A stretch of 64,000 nt of DNA from Protula sp. h YS-2021. Taxonomy: Eukaryota > Annelida > Polychaeta > Sabellida > Serpulidae. The notes beneath the pieces were generated by a model that searched no databases, was not told the DNA's origin, and was given only the letters and a program-made list of their open reading frames with translations. Numbering within the stretch: position 1 is the first letter of the stretch; each line of letters starts with the position of its first letter. This document shows, piece by piece, positions 34,001-48,070 of the stretch. The stretch covers positions 58,954,342 through 59,018,341 of the forward strand of contig OX457027.1 in assembly GCA_949752745.1 (NCBI GenBank). The letters are read 5' to 3'. Both the position numbers and the translations under genes were made by a program.

Positions 34001-37000
34001 GCACCTTGCATGAACGCAAGTTAAATAAACATGCGCACTATTTCGAAATGCGAACTGCCCATTAACGCAACTTAAATAACATGCGCACTATTCAAAATAA
34101 GAACTGCGCATCAACGCAACTTAAATAAACATGCGCACTGGTCCAGAATAAGAACCACGCATCAACTCAAGTTAAAGAAATATGCGCATTGGCCTTAATT
34201 AAGAACCGCGCATCGACGCACGTTAAATAAACATACGCAGTGGTTCGAAATGCGAACCACGCGCCAACGTAAGTTAAATAAACATTTGCACTGGTCTAAA
34301 ATAAGCTCCGCGTATCAACGCAAGTTAAATAAACATTTGCACCGGTCCAAAAAAAGTACCGATCATCAACTCAAGTTAAATACATATGCGCAATGGTCCA
34401 AAATGCGAACCACGCATCAACACAAGTTAAAAAAAAACATGCAAGCGGGTTCGAAATGCGAACCGCACAGCAACACAAGCTAAATAAGCAAGCACAATGG
34501 ACCAAAATAAGCACCTTGCATGAACGCAAGTTAAATAAACATGCGCACTATTTCGAAATGCGAACTGCCCATTAACGCAACTTAAATAACATGCGCACTA
34601 TTCAAAATAAGAACTGCGCATCAACGCATCTTAAATAAACATGCGCATTGGCCTTAAATAAGAACCGCGCATCGACGCACGTTAAATAAACATACGCAGT
34701 GGTTCGAAATGCGAACCACGCGCCATCGTAAGTTAAATAAACATTTGCACTGGTCTAAAATAAGCACCGCGTATCAACGCAAGTTAAATAAACATTTGCA
34801 CCGGTCCAAAATAAGTACCGATCATCAACGCAAGTTAAATAAATATGCGCAATGGTCCAAAATGCGAACCACGCATCAACACAAGTTAAAAAAAAAACAT
34901 GCAAGCGGGTCCGAAATGCGAACCGCACAGCAACACAAGCTAAATAAGCAAGCACACTGGACCAAAATAAGCACCTTGCATCAACGCAAGTTAAATAAAC
35001 ATGCGCACTATTTCGAAATGCGAACTGCCCATTAACGCAACTTTTAACATGCGCACTATTCAAAATAAGAACTGCGCATCAACGCAACTTAAATAAACAT
35101 GCGCACTGGTCCAGAATAAGAACCGCGCATCAACTCAAGTTAAAGAAATATGCGCATTGGCCTTAATTAAGAACCGCGCATCGACGCACGTTAAATAAAC
35201 ATACGCAGTGGTTCGAAATGCGAACCACGCGCCAACGTAAGTTAAATAAACATTTGCACTGGTCTAAAATAAGCACCGCGTATCAACGCAAGTTAAATAA
35301 ACATTTGCACCGGTCCAAAAAAAGTTCCGATCATAAACACAAGTTAAATAAATATGCGCAATGGTCCAAAATGCGAACCACGCATCAACACAAGTTAAAA
35401 AAAACATGCGCGCTGGTCCGAAATGCGAACCGCACTGTAAAACCCAAGCTAAATAAGCAAGCACACTGGACCAAAATAAGCACCTTGCATCAACCCTATT
35501 TAAATGAACATGCGCACTATTTCGAAATGCGAACTGCCCATTAACGCAACTTAAATAACATGCGCACTATTCAAAATAAGAACTGCGCATCAACGCAACT
35601 TAAATAAACATGCGCACTGGTCCAGAATAAGAACCGCGCATCAACTCAAGTTAAAGAAATATGCGCATTTGCCTGAAATAAGAACCGCGCATCGACGCAC
35701 GTTAAATAAACATAGGCAGTGGTTCGAAATGCGAACCACGCGCCAACGTAAGTTAAATAAACATTTGCACTGGTCTAAAATAAGCACCGCGTATCAACGC
35801 AAGTTAACTAACCATTTGCACTGGTCCAAAACAAGTACCGATCATCAACATAAGTTAAATAAATATGCGCAATGGTCCAAAATGCGAACCACGCATCAAC
35901 ACAAGTTAAAAAAAAAAACATGCGCGCTGATCCGAAATGCGAACCGCACTGTAAAACCCAAGCTAAATAAGCAAGCACACTGGACCAAAATAAGCACCTT
36001 GCATCAACCCTATTTAAATAAACATGCGCACTATTTCGAAATGCGAACTGCCCATTAACGCAACTTAAATAACATGCGCACTATTCAAAATAAGAACTGC
36101 GCATCAACGCAACTTAAATAAACATGCGCACTGGTCCAGAATAAGAACCGCGCATCAACTCAAGTTAAAGAAATATGCGCATTGTCCTGAAATAAGAACC
36201 GCGCATCGACGCACGCTAAATAAACATACGCAGTGGTTCGAAATGCGAACCACGCGCCAACGTAAGTTAAATAAACATTTGCACTGGTCTAAAATAAGCA
36301 CCGCGTATCAACGCAAGTTAACTAACCATTTGCACCGGTCCAAAACAAGTACCGATCATCAACACAAGTTAAATAAATATGCGCAATGGTCCAAAATGCG
36401 AACCACGCATCAACACATATTAAAAAAAACATGCGCGCTGGTCCGAAATGCGAACTGCACAGCAACACAAGCTAAATAAGCAACCACAATGGACCAAAAT
36501 AAGCACCTTGCATGAACGCAAGTTAAATAAACATGCACACTATTTCGAAATGCGAACTGCCCATTAACGCAACTTAAATAACATGCGCACTATTCAAAAT
36601 AAGAACTGCGCATCAACGCAACTTAAATAAACATGCGCACTGGTCCAGAATAAGAACCGCGCATCAACTCAAGTTAAAGAAATATGCGCATTGGCCTGAA
36701 ATAAGAACCGCGCATCGACGCACGTTAAATAAACATACGCAGTGGTTCGAAATGCGAACCACGCGCCAACGTAAGTTAAATAAACATTTGCACTGGTCTA
36801 AAATAAGCACCGCGTATCAACGCAAGTTAACTAACCATTTGCACTGGTCCAAAACAAGTACCGATCATCAACATAAGTTAAATAAATATGCGCAATGGTC
36901 CAAAATGCGAACCACGCATCAACACAAGTTAAAAAAAACATGCGCGCTGGTCCGAAATGCGAACCGCACAGCAACACAAGCTAAATAAGCAAGCACAATG

Positions 37001-40000
37001 GACCAAAATAAGCACCTTGCATGAACGCAAGTTAAATAAACATGCACACTATTTCGAAATGCGAACTGCCCATTAACGCAACTTAAATAACATGCGCACT
37101 ATTCAAAATAAGAACTGCGCATCAACGCAACTTAAATAAACATGCGCACTGGTCCAGAATAAGAACCGCGCATCAACTCAAGTTAAAGAAATATGCGCAT
37201 TGTCCTGAAATAAGAACCGCGCATCGACGCACGCTAAATAAACATACGCAGTGGTTCGAAATGCGAACCACGCGCCAACGTAAGTTAAATAAACATTTGC
37301 ACTGGTCTAAAATAAGCTCCGCGTATCAACGCAAGTTAAATAAACATTTGCACCGGTCCAAAACAAGTACCGATCATCAACTCAAGTTAAATAAATATGC
37401 GCAATGGTCCAAAATGCGAACCACGCATCAACACAAGTTAAAAAAAAACATGCGCGCTGGTCCGAAATGCGAACGGCACAGCAACACAAGCTAAATAAGC
37501 AAGCACACTGGACCAAAATAAGCACCTTGCATCAACCCTATTTAAATAAACATGCGCACTATTTCGAAATGCGAACTGCCCATTAACGCAACTTAAATAA
37601 CATGCGCACTATTCAAAATAAGAACTGCGCATCAACGCAACTTAAATAAACATGCGCACTGGTCCAGAATAAGAACCGCGCATCAACTCAAGTTAAAGAA
37701 ATATGCGCATTGGCCTGAAATAAGAACCGCGCATCGACGCACGTTAAATAAACATACGATGTGGTTCGAAATGCGAACCACGCGCCAACGTAAGTTAAAT
37801 AAACATTTGCACTGGTCTAAAATAAGCACCGCGTATCAACGCAAGTTAAATAACCATTTGCACCGGTCCAAAATAAGTACCGATCATCAACGCAAGTTAA
37901 ATAAATATGCGCAATGGTCCAAAATGCGAACCACGCATCAACACAAGTTAAAAAAACATGCGCGCTGGTCCGAAATGCGAACCGCACAGCAACACAAGCT
38001 AAATAAGCAAGCACACTGGACCAAAATAAGCACCTTGCATGAACGCAAGTTAAATAAACATGGGCACTATTTCGAAATGCGAACTGCCCGTTAACGCAAC
38101 TTAAATAACATGCGCACTATTCAAAATAAGATCTGCGCATCAACGCAACTTGAATAAACATGCGCACTGGTCCAGAATAAGAACCGCGCATCAACTCAAA
38201 TTAAAGAAATATCCGCATTGTCCTGAAATAAGAACCGCGCATCGACGCACGTTAAATAAACATACGCAGTGGTTCGAAATGCGAACCACGCGCCAACGTA
38301 AGTTAAATAAACATTTGCACTGGTCTAAAATAAGCAGCGCGTATCAACGCAAGTTAAATAAACATTTGCGCCGGTCCAAAATAAATACCGATCATCAACA
38401 CAAGTTAAATAAATATGCGCAATGGTCCAAAATGCGAACCACGCGTCAACACAAGTTAAAAAAAAACATGCGCGCTGGTCCGAAATGCGAACCGCACAGC
38501 AACACAAGCTAAATAAGCAAGCACACTGGACCAAAATAAGCACCTTGCATCAACGCAAGTTAAATAAACATACGCACTATTTCGAAATGCGAACTGCCCA
38601 TTAACTCAACTTAAATAACATGCGCACTAATCAAAATAAGAACTGCGCATCAACGCAACTTAAATAAACATGCGCACTGGTCCAGAATAAGAACCGCGCA
38701 TCAACTCAAATTAAAGAAATATGCGCATTGTCCTGAAATAAAAACCGCTCATCGACGCACGTTAAATAAACATACGCAGTGGTTCGAAATGCGAACCACG
38801 CGCCAACGTAAGTTAAATAAACATTTGCACCGGTGCAAAATAAGTACCGATCATCAACACAAGTTAAATAAATATGCGCAATGGTCCAAAATGCGAACCA
38901 CGCGTCAACTCATGTTAAAAAAAAAAACATGCGCGCTGGTCCGAAATGCGAACCGCACAGCAACACAAGCTAAATAAGCAAGCACACTGGACCAAAATAA
39001 GCACCTTGCATGAACGCAAGTTAAATAAACATGCGCACTATTTCGAAATGCGAACTGCCCATTAACGCAACTTAAATAACATGCGCACTATTCAAAATAA
39101 GAACTGCGCATCAACGCAACTTAAATAAACATGCGCACTGGTCCAGAATAAGAACCGCACATCAACTCAAGTTAAAGAAATATGCGCATTGGCCTGAAAT
39201 AAGAACCGCGCATCGACGCACGTTAAATAAACGTACGCAGTGGTTCGAAATGCGAACCACGCGCCAACGTAAGTTAAATAAACATTTGCACTAGTCTAAA
39301 TTAAGCACCGCGTATCAACGCAAGTTAAATAAACATTTGCACCGGTCCAAAATAAGTACCGATCATCAAGTCAAGTTAAATAAATATGCGCAATGGTCCA
39401 AAATGCGAACCACGCATCAACACAAGTTAAAAAAAAAAACATGCGCGCTGGTCCGAAATGCGAACCGCACAGCAACACAAGCTAAATAAGCAAGCACACT
39501 GGACCAAAATAAGCACCTTGCATGAACGCAAGTTAAATAAACATGGGCACTATTTCGAAATGCGAACTGCCCATTAACGCAACTTAAATAACATGCGCAC
39601 TATTCAAAATAAGAACTGCGCATCAACGCATCTTAGATAAACATGCGCACTGGTCCAGAATAAGAACCGCGCATCAACTTAAGTTTAAAAAAAACATGCG
39701 CGCTGGTCCGAAATGCGAACCGCACAGCAACACAAGCTTAATAAGCAAGCACACTGGACCAAAATGAGCACCTTGCATCAACGCAAGTTAAATAAACATG
39801 CGCACTATTTCGAAATGCGAACTGCCCATTAACGCAACTTAAATAACATGCGCACTATTCAAAATAAGAACTGCGCATCAACGCAACTTAAATAAACATG
39901 CGCACTGGTCCAGAATAAGAACCGCGCATCAACTCAAGTTAAAGAAATATGCGCATTGTCCTGAAATAAGAACCGCGCATCGACGCACGTTAAATAAACA

Positions 40001-43000
40001 TACGCAGTGGTTCGAAATGCGAACCACGCGCCAACGTAAGTTAAATAAACATTTGCACTGGTCTAAAATAAGCAGCGCGTATCAACGCAAGTTAAATAAA
40101 CATTTGCACCGGTCCAAAATAAGTACCGATCATCAACACAAGTTAAATAAATATGCGCAATGGTCCAAAATGCGAACCACGCATCAACACAAGTTTAAAA
40201 AAAAAACATGCGCGCTGGTCCGAAATGCGAACCGCACAGCAACACAAGCTAAATAAGCAAGCACACTGGACCAAAATAAGCACCTTGCATCAACGCAAGT
40301 TAAATAAACATGCGCACTATTTCGAAATGCGAACTGCCCATTAACGCAACTTAAATAACATGCGCACTATTCAAAATAAGATCTGCGCATCAACGCAACT
40401 TAAATAAACATGCGCACTGGTTCAAAATGCGAACCACGCATCAACACAAGTTCAAAAAAAGCATGCGCGCTGGTCCGAAATGCGAACCGCACAGCAACAC
40501 AAGCTAAATAAGCAAGCACACTGGACCAAAATGAGCACCTTGCATCAACGCAAGTTAAATCAACATGCACACTATTTCGAAATGCGAACTGCATATTAAC
40601 GCAACTTAAATAAACATGCTCACTGGTCAAGAATAAGAACCGCGCATCAACTCAAGTTAAAGAAATATGCGCATTGGCCTGAAATAAGAACCGCGCATCG
40701 ACGCACGTTAAATAAACATACGCAGTGGTTCGAAATGCGAACCACGCGCCAGCGTAAGTTAAATAAACATTTACACTGGTCTAAAATAAGCACCGCGTAA
40801 CAACGCAAGTTAAATAAAAATGTGCACCGGTCCAAAATAAGTACCGATCATCAACACAAGTTAAATAAATATGCGCAGTGGTCCAAAATGCGAACCACGC
40901 ATCAACACAAGTTAAAAAAAAACATGCGCGCTGATCCGAAATGCGAACCGCACAGCAACACAAGCTAAATAAGCAAGCACACTGGACCAAAATAAGCACC
41001 TTGCATGAACGCAAGTTAAATAAACATGCGCACTATTTCGAAATGCGAACTGCCCATTAACGCAACTTAAATAACATGCGCACTATTCAAAATAAGAACT
41101 GCGCATCAACGCAACTTAAATAAACATGCGCACTGGTCCAGAATAAGAACCGCGCATCAACTCAAGTTAAAGAAATATGCGCATTGTCCTGAAATAAGAA
41201 CCGCGCATCGACGCACGTTAAATAAACATACGCAGTGGTTCGAAATGCGAACCACGCGCCAACGTAAGTTAAATAAACATTTGCACTGGTCTAAAATAAG
41301 CAGCGCGTATCAACGCAAGTTAAATAAACATTTGCACCGGTCCAAAATAAGTACCGATCATCAACACAAGTTAAATAAATATGCGCAATGGTCCAAAATG
41401 CGAACCACGCATCAACACAAGTTTAAAAAAAAAACATGCGCGCTGGTCCGAAATGCGAACCGCACAGCAACACAAGCTAAATAGGCAAGCACACTGGACC
41501 AAAATAAGCACCTTGCATCAACGCAAGTTAAATAAACATGCGCACTATTTCGAAATGCGAACTGCCCATTAACGCAACTTAAATAACATGCGCACTATTC
41601 AAAATAAGAACTGCGCATCAACGCAACTTAAATAAACATGCGCACTGGTTCAAAATGCGAACCACGCATCAACACAAGTTCAAAAAAAGCATGCGCGCTG
41701 GTCCGAAATGCGAACCGCACAGCAACACAAGCTAAATAAGCAAGCACACTGGACCAAAATGAGCACCTTGCATCAACGCAAGTTAAATCAACATGCACAC
41801 TATTTCGAAATGCGAACTGCATATTAACGCAACTTAAATAAACATGCTCCCTGGTCAAGAATAAGAACCGCGCATCAACTCAAGTTAAAGAAATATGCGC
41901 ATTGGCCTGAAATAAGAACCGCGCATCGACGCACGTTAAATAAACATACGCAGTGGTTCGAAATGCGAACCACGCGCCAGCGTAAGTTAAATAAACATTT
42001 ACACTGGTCTAAAATAAGCACCGCGTAACAACGCAAGTTAAATAAAAATGTGCACCGGTCCAAAATAAGTACCGATCATCAACACAAGTTAAATAAATAT
42101 GCGCAGTGGTCCAAAATGCGAACCACGCATCAACACAAGTTAAAAAAAAACATGCGCGCTGATCCGAAATGCGAACCGCACAGCAACACAAGCTAAATAA
42201 GCAAGCACACTGGACCAAAATAAGCACCTTGCATGAACGCAAGTTAAATAAACATGCGCACTATTTCGAAATGCGAACTGCCCATTAACGCAACTTAAAT
42301 AACATGCGCGCTATTCAAAATAAGAACTGCGCATCAACGCAACTTAAATAAACATGCGCACTGGTCCAAAATGCGAACCGCGCATCAACTCAAGTTAAAG
42401 AAATATGCGCATTGGCCTGAAATAAGAACCGCGCATCGACGCACGTTAAATAAACATACGCAGTGGTTCGAAATGCGAAGCACGCGCCAACGTAAGTTAA
42501 ATAAACATTTGCACTGGTTTAAAATAAGCACCGCGTATCAACACAAGTTAAATAAACATTTGCACCGGTCCAAAATAAGTACCGATCATCAACACAAGTT
42601 AAATAAATATGCGCAATCGTCCAAAGTGCGAACCACGCATCAACACAAGTTAAAAAAAACATGCGCGCTGGTCCGAAATGCGAACCGCACAGCAACACAA
42701 GCTAAATAAGCAAGCACACTGGACCAAAATGAGCACCTTGCATGAACGCAAGTTAAATAAACATGCGCACTATTTCGAAATGCGAACTGCATATTAACGC
42801 AACTTAAATAAACATGCTCACTGGTCCAGAATAAGAACCGCGCATCAACTCAAGTTAAAGAAATATGCGCATTGGCCTGAAATAAGAACCGCGCATCGAC
42901 GCACGTTAAATAAACATACGCAGTGGTTCGAAATGCGAACCACGCGCCAGCGTAAGTTAAATAAACATTTACACTGGTCTAAAATAAGCACCGCGTAACA

Positions 43001-45857
43001 ACGCAAGTTAAATAAAAATGTGCACCGGTCCAAAATAAGTACCGATCATCAACACAAGTTAAATAAATATGCGCAGTGGTCCAAAATGCGAACCACGCAT
43101 CAACACAAGTTAAAAAAAAACATGCGCGCTGGTCCGAAATGCGAACCGCACTGCAACACAAGCTAAATAAGCAAGCACACTGGACCAAAATAAGCACCTT
43201 GCATGAACGCAAGTTAAATAAACATGCGCACTATTTCGAAATGCGAACTGCCCATTAACGCAACTTAAATAACATGCGCACTATTCAAAATAAGAACTGC
43301 GCATCAACGCAACTTAAATAAACATGCGCACTGGTCCAAAATGCGAACCGCGCATCAACTCAAGTTAAAGAAATATGCGCATTGGCCTGAAATAAGAACC
43401 GCGCATCGACGCACGTTAAATAAACATACGCAGTGGTTCGAAATGCGAACCACGCGCCAACGTAAGTTAAATAAACATTTGCACTGGTTTAAAATAAGCA
43501 CCGCGTATCAACACAAGTTAAATAAACATTTGCACCGGTCCAAAACAAGTACCGATCATCAACACAAGTTAAATAAATATGCGCAATGGTCAAAAATGCG
43601 AACCACGCATCAACACAAGTTAAAAAAAACATGCGCGCTGGTCCGAGATGCGAACCGCACAGCAACACAAGCTAAATAAGCAAGCACACTGGACCAAAAT
43701 AAGCACCTTGCTTGAACGTAAGTTAAATAAACATGCGCACTGTTTCGAAATGCGAACTGCCCATTAACGCAACTTAAATAACATGCGCACTATTCAAAAT
43801 AAGAACTGCGCATCAACGCAACTTAAATAAACATGCGCACTGGTCCAGAATAAGAACCGCGCATCAACTCAAGTTAAAGAAATATTCGCATTGGCCTGAA
43901 ATAAGAACCGCGCATCGACGCACGTTAAATAAACATACGCAGTGGTTCGAAATGCGAAGCACGCGCCAACGTAAGTTAAATAAACATTTGCACTGGTCTA
44001 AAATAAGTACCGATCATCAACACAAGTTAAATAAATATGCGCAATGGTCCAAAATGCGAACCACGCATCAACACAAGTTAAAAAAAAAACATGCAAGCGG
44101 GTCCGAAATGCAAACCGCACAGCAACACAAGCTAAATAAGCAAGCACACTGGACCAAAATAAGCACCTTGCATGAACGCAAGTTAAAAAAACATGCGCAC
44201 TGTTTCGAAATGCGAACTGCCCATTAACGCAACTTAAATAACATGCGCACTATTCAAAATAAGAACTGCGCATCAACGCAACTTAAATAAACATGCGCAC
44301 TGGTCCAGAATAAGAACCGCGCATCAACTCAAGTTAAAGAAATATTCGCATTGGCCTGAAATAAGAACCGCGCATCGACGCACGTTAAATAAACATACGC
44401 AGTGGTTCGAAATGCGAACCACGCGCCTACGCAAGTTAAATAAACATTTGCACCGGTCCAAAATAAGTACCGATCATCAACACAAGTTAAATAAATATGC
44501 GCAATGGTCCAAAATGCGAACCACGCATCAACACAAGTTTAAAAAAAAAACATGCGCGCTGGTCCGAAATGCGAACCGCACCGCAACACAAGCTAAATAA
44601 GCAAGCACACTGGACCAAAATAAGCACCTTACATGAACGCAAGTTAAATAAACATTTGCACTGGTCTAAAATAAGCACCGCGTATCAACGCAAGTTAAAT
44701 AAACATTTGCACCAGTCCAAAATAAGTACCGATCATCAACACAAGTTAAATAAATATGCGCAATGGTCCAAAATGCGAACCACGCATCAACACAAGTTAA
44801 AAAAAAACATGCGCGCTGGTCCGAAATGCGAACCGCACAGCAACACAAGCTAAATAAGCAAGCACACTGGACCAAAATGAGCACCTTGCATCAACGCAAG
44901 TTAAATAAACATGCGCACTATTTTGAAATGCGAACTGCCCATTAACGCAACTTCAATAAACATGCGCACTGGTCCAGAATAAGAACCGCGCATCAACTCA
45001 AGTTAAAGAAATATGCACATTGGCCTGAAATAAGAACCGCGCATCGACGCACGTTAAATAAACATACGCAGTGGTTCGAAATGCGAACCACGCGCCAACG
45101 TAAGTTAAATAAACATTTGCACTGGTCTAAAATAAGCACCTTGCATGAACGCAAGTTAAATAAACATGCGCACTTCTCCGAAATTCGAATCGCGCATCAA
45201 CGCAAGTTAAATAGACATGCGCAGTAGTTCGAAATGCGAACCAAACTCCAACACAAGTTAAATAAACATGCGCACTGGTCCGAAATTCGAACCGCGCATT
45301 AACGCCAGTTAAATAAACATGCGTAATGATCTGAAATTCGAACTGCTCATCAACGCAAGTTAAATAAACATGCACACTGGTCCAAAATGCAAACCGCGCA
45401 CCAACGCAAGTTAAATAAAAATAGGCACACGTCCAAAATAAGCACCGTGCATCAACGCAAGTTAAATAAGCATGAAAACTGGTCCGAAATGCGAACCGCG
45501 TATCAAGGCAACCTAAGAAAACTTGGGCTGTCCGAAATAAGTACCGCTCATCAACGCAAGTAAAATTAACATGCGCATTGGTATGGAATAAGAACCGCAC
45601 ATCAACACAAGGTAAATAAGCATGCGCACTGATCCGAAATAAGAACCGCACATCAACACAAAGTAAATAAACATGCGCACTGATCCGAAATAAGAACCGC
45701 ACATCAACACAATGTAACTAAAGATGCGCATTGATCCGAAATAAGAACCGCACATCAACACAAAGTAAATAAACGTGCGCACTGATCCGAAATAAGAACC
45801 GCACATCCACAAAAGGTAAAAAAAAACATGGGCCCAAGTCAGAAATGCGAACCGCAC
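31049..45857. repeat. 51-bp satellite with ~509-bp higher-order units, ~14.8 kb
   Basis: The monomer resembles AAGTTAAATAAACATGCGCA-CTGGTCCGAAATGCGAACCG-CGCATCAACGC (about 51 bp, ~290 copies). From about 32030 to 45100 it is organised in ~509-bp units of ten monomers (for example, starts at 33322, 33831, 34339, 35306, 35815, 37348, 37857), with some ~459-bp nine-monomer variants. Both edges (31060-32030 and 45130-45857) are diverged monomers without that order. 51 is divisible by 3, so a 17-residue peptide repeat (KLNKHAHWSEMRTAHQR-like on +, AHVYLTCVDARFAFRTS-like on -) runs as many short frames up to ~190 codons. They begin and end arbitrarily and are not called as genes. Confidence 0.97.
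31400..31451 (+). mobile_element. Very short LINE 3'-tail insertion in the satellite
   Basis: GGTGTCGTTAAACCAATCAA followed by ATAACTAACTAACTAAC interrupts the satellite. The same GTCGTTAAAC tail ends the LINEs at 45869-47152. TGTCCGAAAAAA (31388-31399) and TGTCCGGAAAAAAA (31452-31465) flank it as a slightly diverged target duplication. Confidence 0.7.
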
Positions 45858-45868
45858 ATCAACGGAAG

Positions 45869-47152
45869 ATATCTTTTGAGAGGCGATGCGCCTCCACAAT
45901 GTGTTGGTTGTCAAGAACGTTTGACTGTAAAACATATTCTACTCAATTGCGTAGATTTTCAGAACATTGGTTCACGCTACTACAGTGTGAACTCCATGAA
46001 AGACCTTTTTACAAAGGTAGCACCAAGCAAAGTTATTTCTTTTCTGAAAGAAATACACTTGTACAGTAAGTTTTAAATTGAATTTAGTTGGTTTTAGATG
46101 TGTACACTGCTTGTTTTATGTTAGTTAGTTAGTTAGTTAGTTAGTTAAATGATTTGTTTAACGACACGACCGACCCTTAGCGGGTTACATTGTGTCAGAA
46201 TATGTCAGTAATCAGTGACTAGAAGAAATGGAACAAGTTAAAATCAAGGTAAGATAAAGCATGTATATTCTAAAATCATAAAGTAGAAAACGACTAAAAA
46301 TACTGATACAGATTAATTTCTTTTAAGAATTGTATAAATTTGCTCGGTTCTATTTCATCAAAGAGCTGTCTCAAGGAGTCAGCTCTGAAATGACGTGAGC
46401 GGGCGTCTTGGAAATCGGTACAGTCTATTAAAATATGTTTAACGGAGTAAGGTTCCTGACAATCGACACAGTCGGGTGCCGGCTCGCCTCTCAGAAGATG
46501 TTTGTGGGTGATATATGTATGTCCTATTCTGGCTCTATGGTAAACCATTTCATCTCGCACACTGTTAATTTGTGGGGGTTTTTGTCCGACTAAGGGGTTT
46601 ATTCGATACAGCTTGTTGTTTGTTTGTTTGTTCCATCTTTCTTGCCACAATCTTTTTGTGTATCTTGTGATGTGATATTTAAAATCGGAGGCTGGTATGA
46701 GCATATCGATACAATTATCATTTAGAGCCTCTTTTGCAGCTTTGTCGGCTATCTCGTTTCCTCGGATACCCACGTGACTTGGAACCCAGCAGAACACCAT
46801 GTCTTTGCCAGCTTTGGTGGCATCGTCATATCTTTCCAGAAGATCAAGGATAAGTGGGTTTGATATTTGTAGGTTTTCAATTGATTGCAGGACGGACATA
46901 GAGTCCACGCATAACATAAACTTTTTGTATCGGCTGATCTTCACTATCTGAATAGCGAGATGTAGAGCTTTAATTTCGGCTGAGAAAATAGAGGAACCAT
47001 TTGGAAGTCTTGTTTTCAAGGTGTTATTTTCAGTTTTCTTGTTTTATCTATATTAATTGGTTTTAGTTTCAACTGAGTCTTCCTATAGCAACAGAACTGA
47101 CACAATATGACCCTAACGGGTTGCTGGTGTCGTTAAACCAATCAGTCAATCA
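45869..47152 (+). mobile_element. 5'-truncated LINE inserted in the satellite, itself interrupted
   Basis: ATCAACGGAAG flanks both sides (45858-45868 and 47153-47163), so this is an insertion into a satellite monomer. The + strand frame 45869-46076 encodes the end of a LINE ORF2: LLRGDAPPQCVGCQERLTVK, then HILLNCVDF (CCHC-type C-x2-C-x7-H-x4-C), ending at a stop. Its 3' UTR is split by the nested element and resumes at 47048, ending GGTGTCGTTAAACCAATCAG and an (ATCA)n-like tail. I/Nimb-like clade, as for 23391. Confidence 0.85.
46120..47037 (-). mobile_element. Nested 5'-truncated LINE, minus strand, RNase H and CCHC end
   Basis: CTTGTTTTAT flanks both sides (46110-46119 and 47038-47047). 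The minus-strand frame 47019-46294 (about 241 codons) is intact and encodes an RNase H domain lacking its first strand: FSAEIKALHLAIQ (Glu), CVDSMSVLQSI (Asp), WVPSHVGIRGNEIADKAAKE (Asp). It ends with CVDCQEPYSVKHILIDC (CCHC) and a stop. The 3' UTR ends GTGTCGTTAAAC and (ACTA)n at 46122-46147. The open frame suggests a fairly recent insertion. Confidence 0.88.
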
Positions 47153-47305
47153 ATCAACGGAAGTTAAATAAACATGTGCACTGTTCCAAAATGGGAACCG
47201 CGCATCTTCGCAAAATTAAATAAACATGCGCACTTGTCTGAATAAGTACCGCGCATCAAGGCAAGTTACATAAATATGCGCACTGGTCCGAAATGCGAGC
47301 GTTGT
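47153..47305. repeat. Right-hand remnant of the 51-bp satellite
   Basis: About three diverged monomers (AAGTTAAATAAACATGTGCAC-type) continue the array after the LINE insertion and stop near 47305. Confidence 0.85.
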
Positions 47306-48070
47306 TTGAAGGTATCTATGGCAGACTATCCTGTCTACCAGAGATACAAAAAAATCTGTTTCCCATTTTTCTGGGAAAGAAATCTTTGTATGCATTTATC
47401 GGTCTATGTTCTGGTCCTGTGCTAAATAAATTATTGGGCTAGCTCTTTGCCGTCTCATCTTTTGAAGACCAATTTTTCAGGAAAATTCCCTTGTTCATGC
47501 ACGCTGGAATTGGTTTTATTGCTTTTCGTAAGCTGGGACTTTGTCCTTGGACAAACTTGTTTAACTTAACGTTTCTGCTTATGAAAACACTTTCAGTCCA
47601 CATTGCTGTGCGAGTCGCAAATGTCATATCAGTAGACAGTCCACGACACCACTATCCAAGTAATGCGTGCCTGAAGAGTTCGGTTGTTGTTAATTTAACA
47701 TCCAAAATTTAGAGCGTGCTTTAATCCTGAATCCTAATCTGTCACTCCATTGCCTTCTCTCGGAGTGCCTCTTGCGCGATATAATCCCTTTGCCACAGTA
47801 TGCTGCTCTGGGGGTGGGCGGAGACGACTCCACATCTGCTTAATATCTTGATACTCCAGTGTCGTAACTAGTGTATATAAGCTAAATTTCTTTACTGTGA
47901 AATTATACGACTTATGCATTATTATTGTGTAAATATTGTGTCCATAATAAACAATTTAAAGAAATATTAATGGCAAAATTATGCATAAAATGCATCAATG
48001 TTAGTTTTGGTTACTTGATGGCAATAAGCACCTCGAATAAGTGTCTTTTGTCCATAGAAGTTTAGTTGTT
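47306..48070. other. Unrecognised sequence between satellite and right hAT-like end
   Basis: AT-rich; no tandem repeat, coding similarity or RNA gene was recognised. Under the composite-element model this would be internal element sequence. Confidence 0.4.

Noticed and set aside
32263..45702. Many 60-190-codon frames encoding a 17-residue repeat on both strands
   Set aside because: They follow from a 51-bp monomer (a multiple of three) with few stops. Frames exist on both strands at once, start at arbitrary methionines and break at monomer-length changes, as expected of satellite DNA.
45869..47152. A single LINE with twin-priming inversion
   Set aside because: Both segments carry their own ORF end and their own 3' tail, and the inner one has a separate 10-bp duplication, so nesting of two insertions explains the structure better.
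29666..47305. CRISPR-like array
   Set aside because: Repeats are contiguous 51-bp monomers without unique spacers, in a eukaryotic genome.
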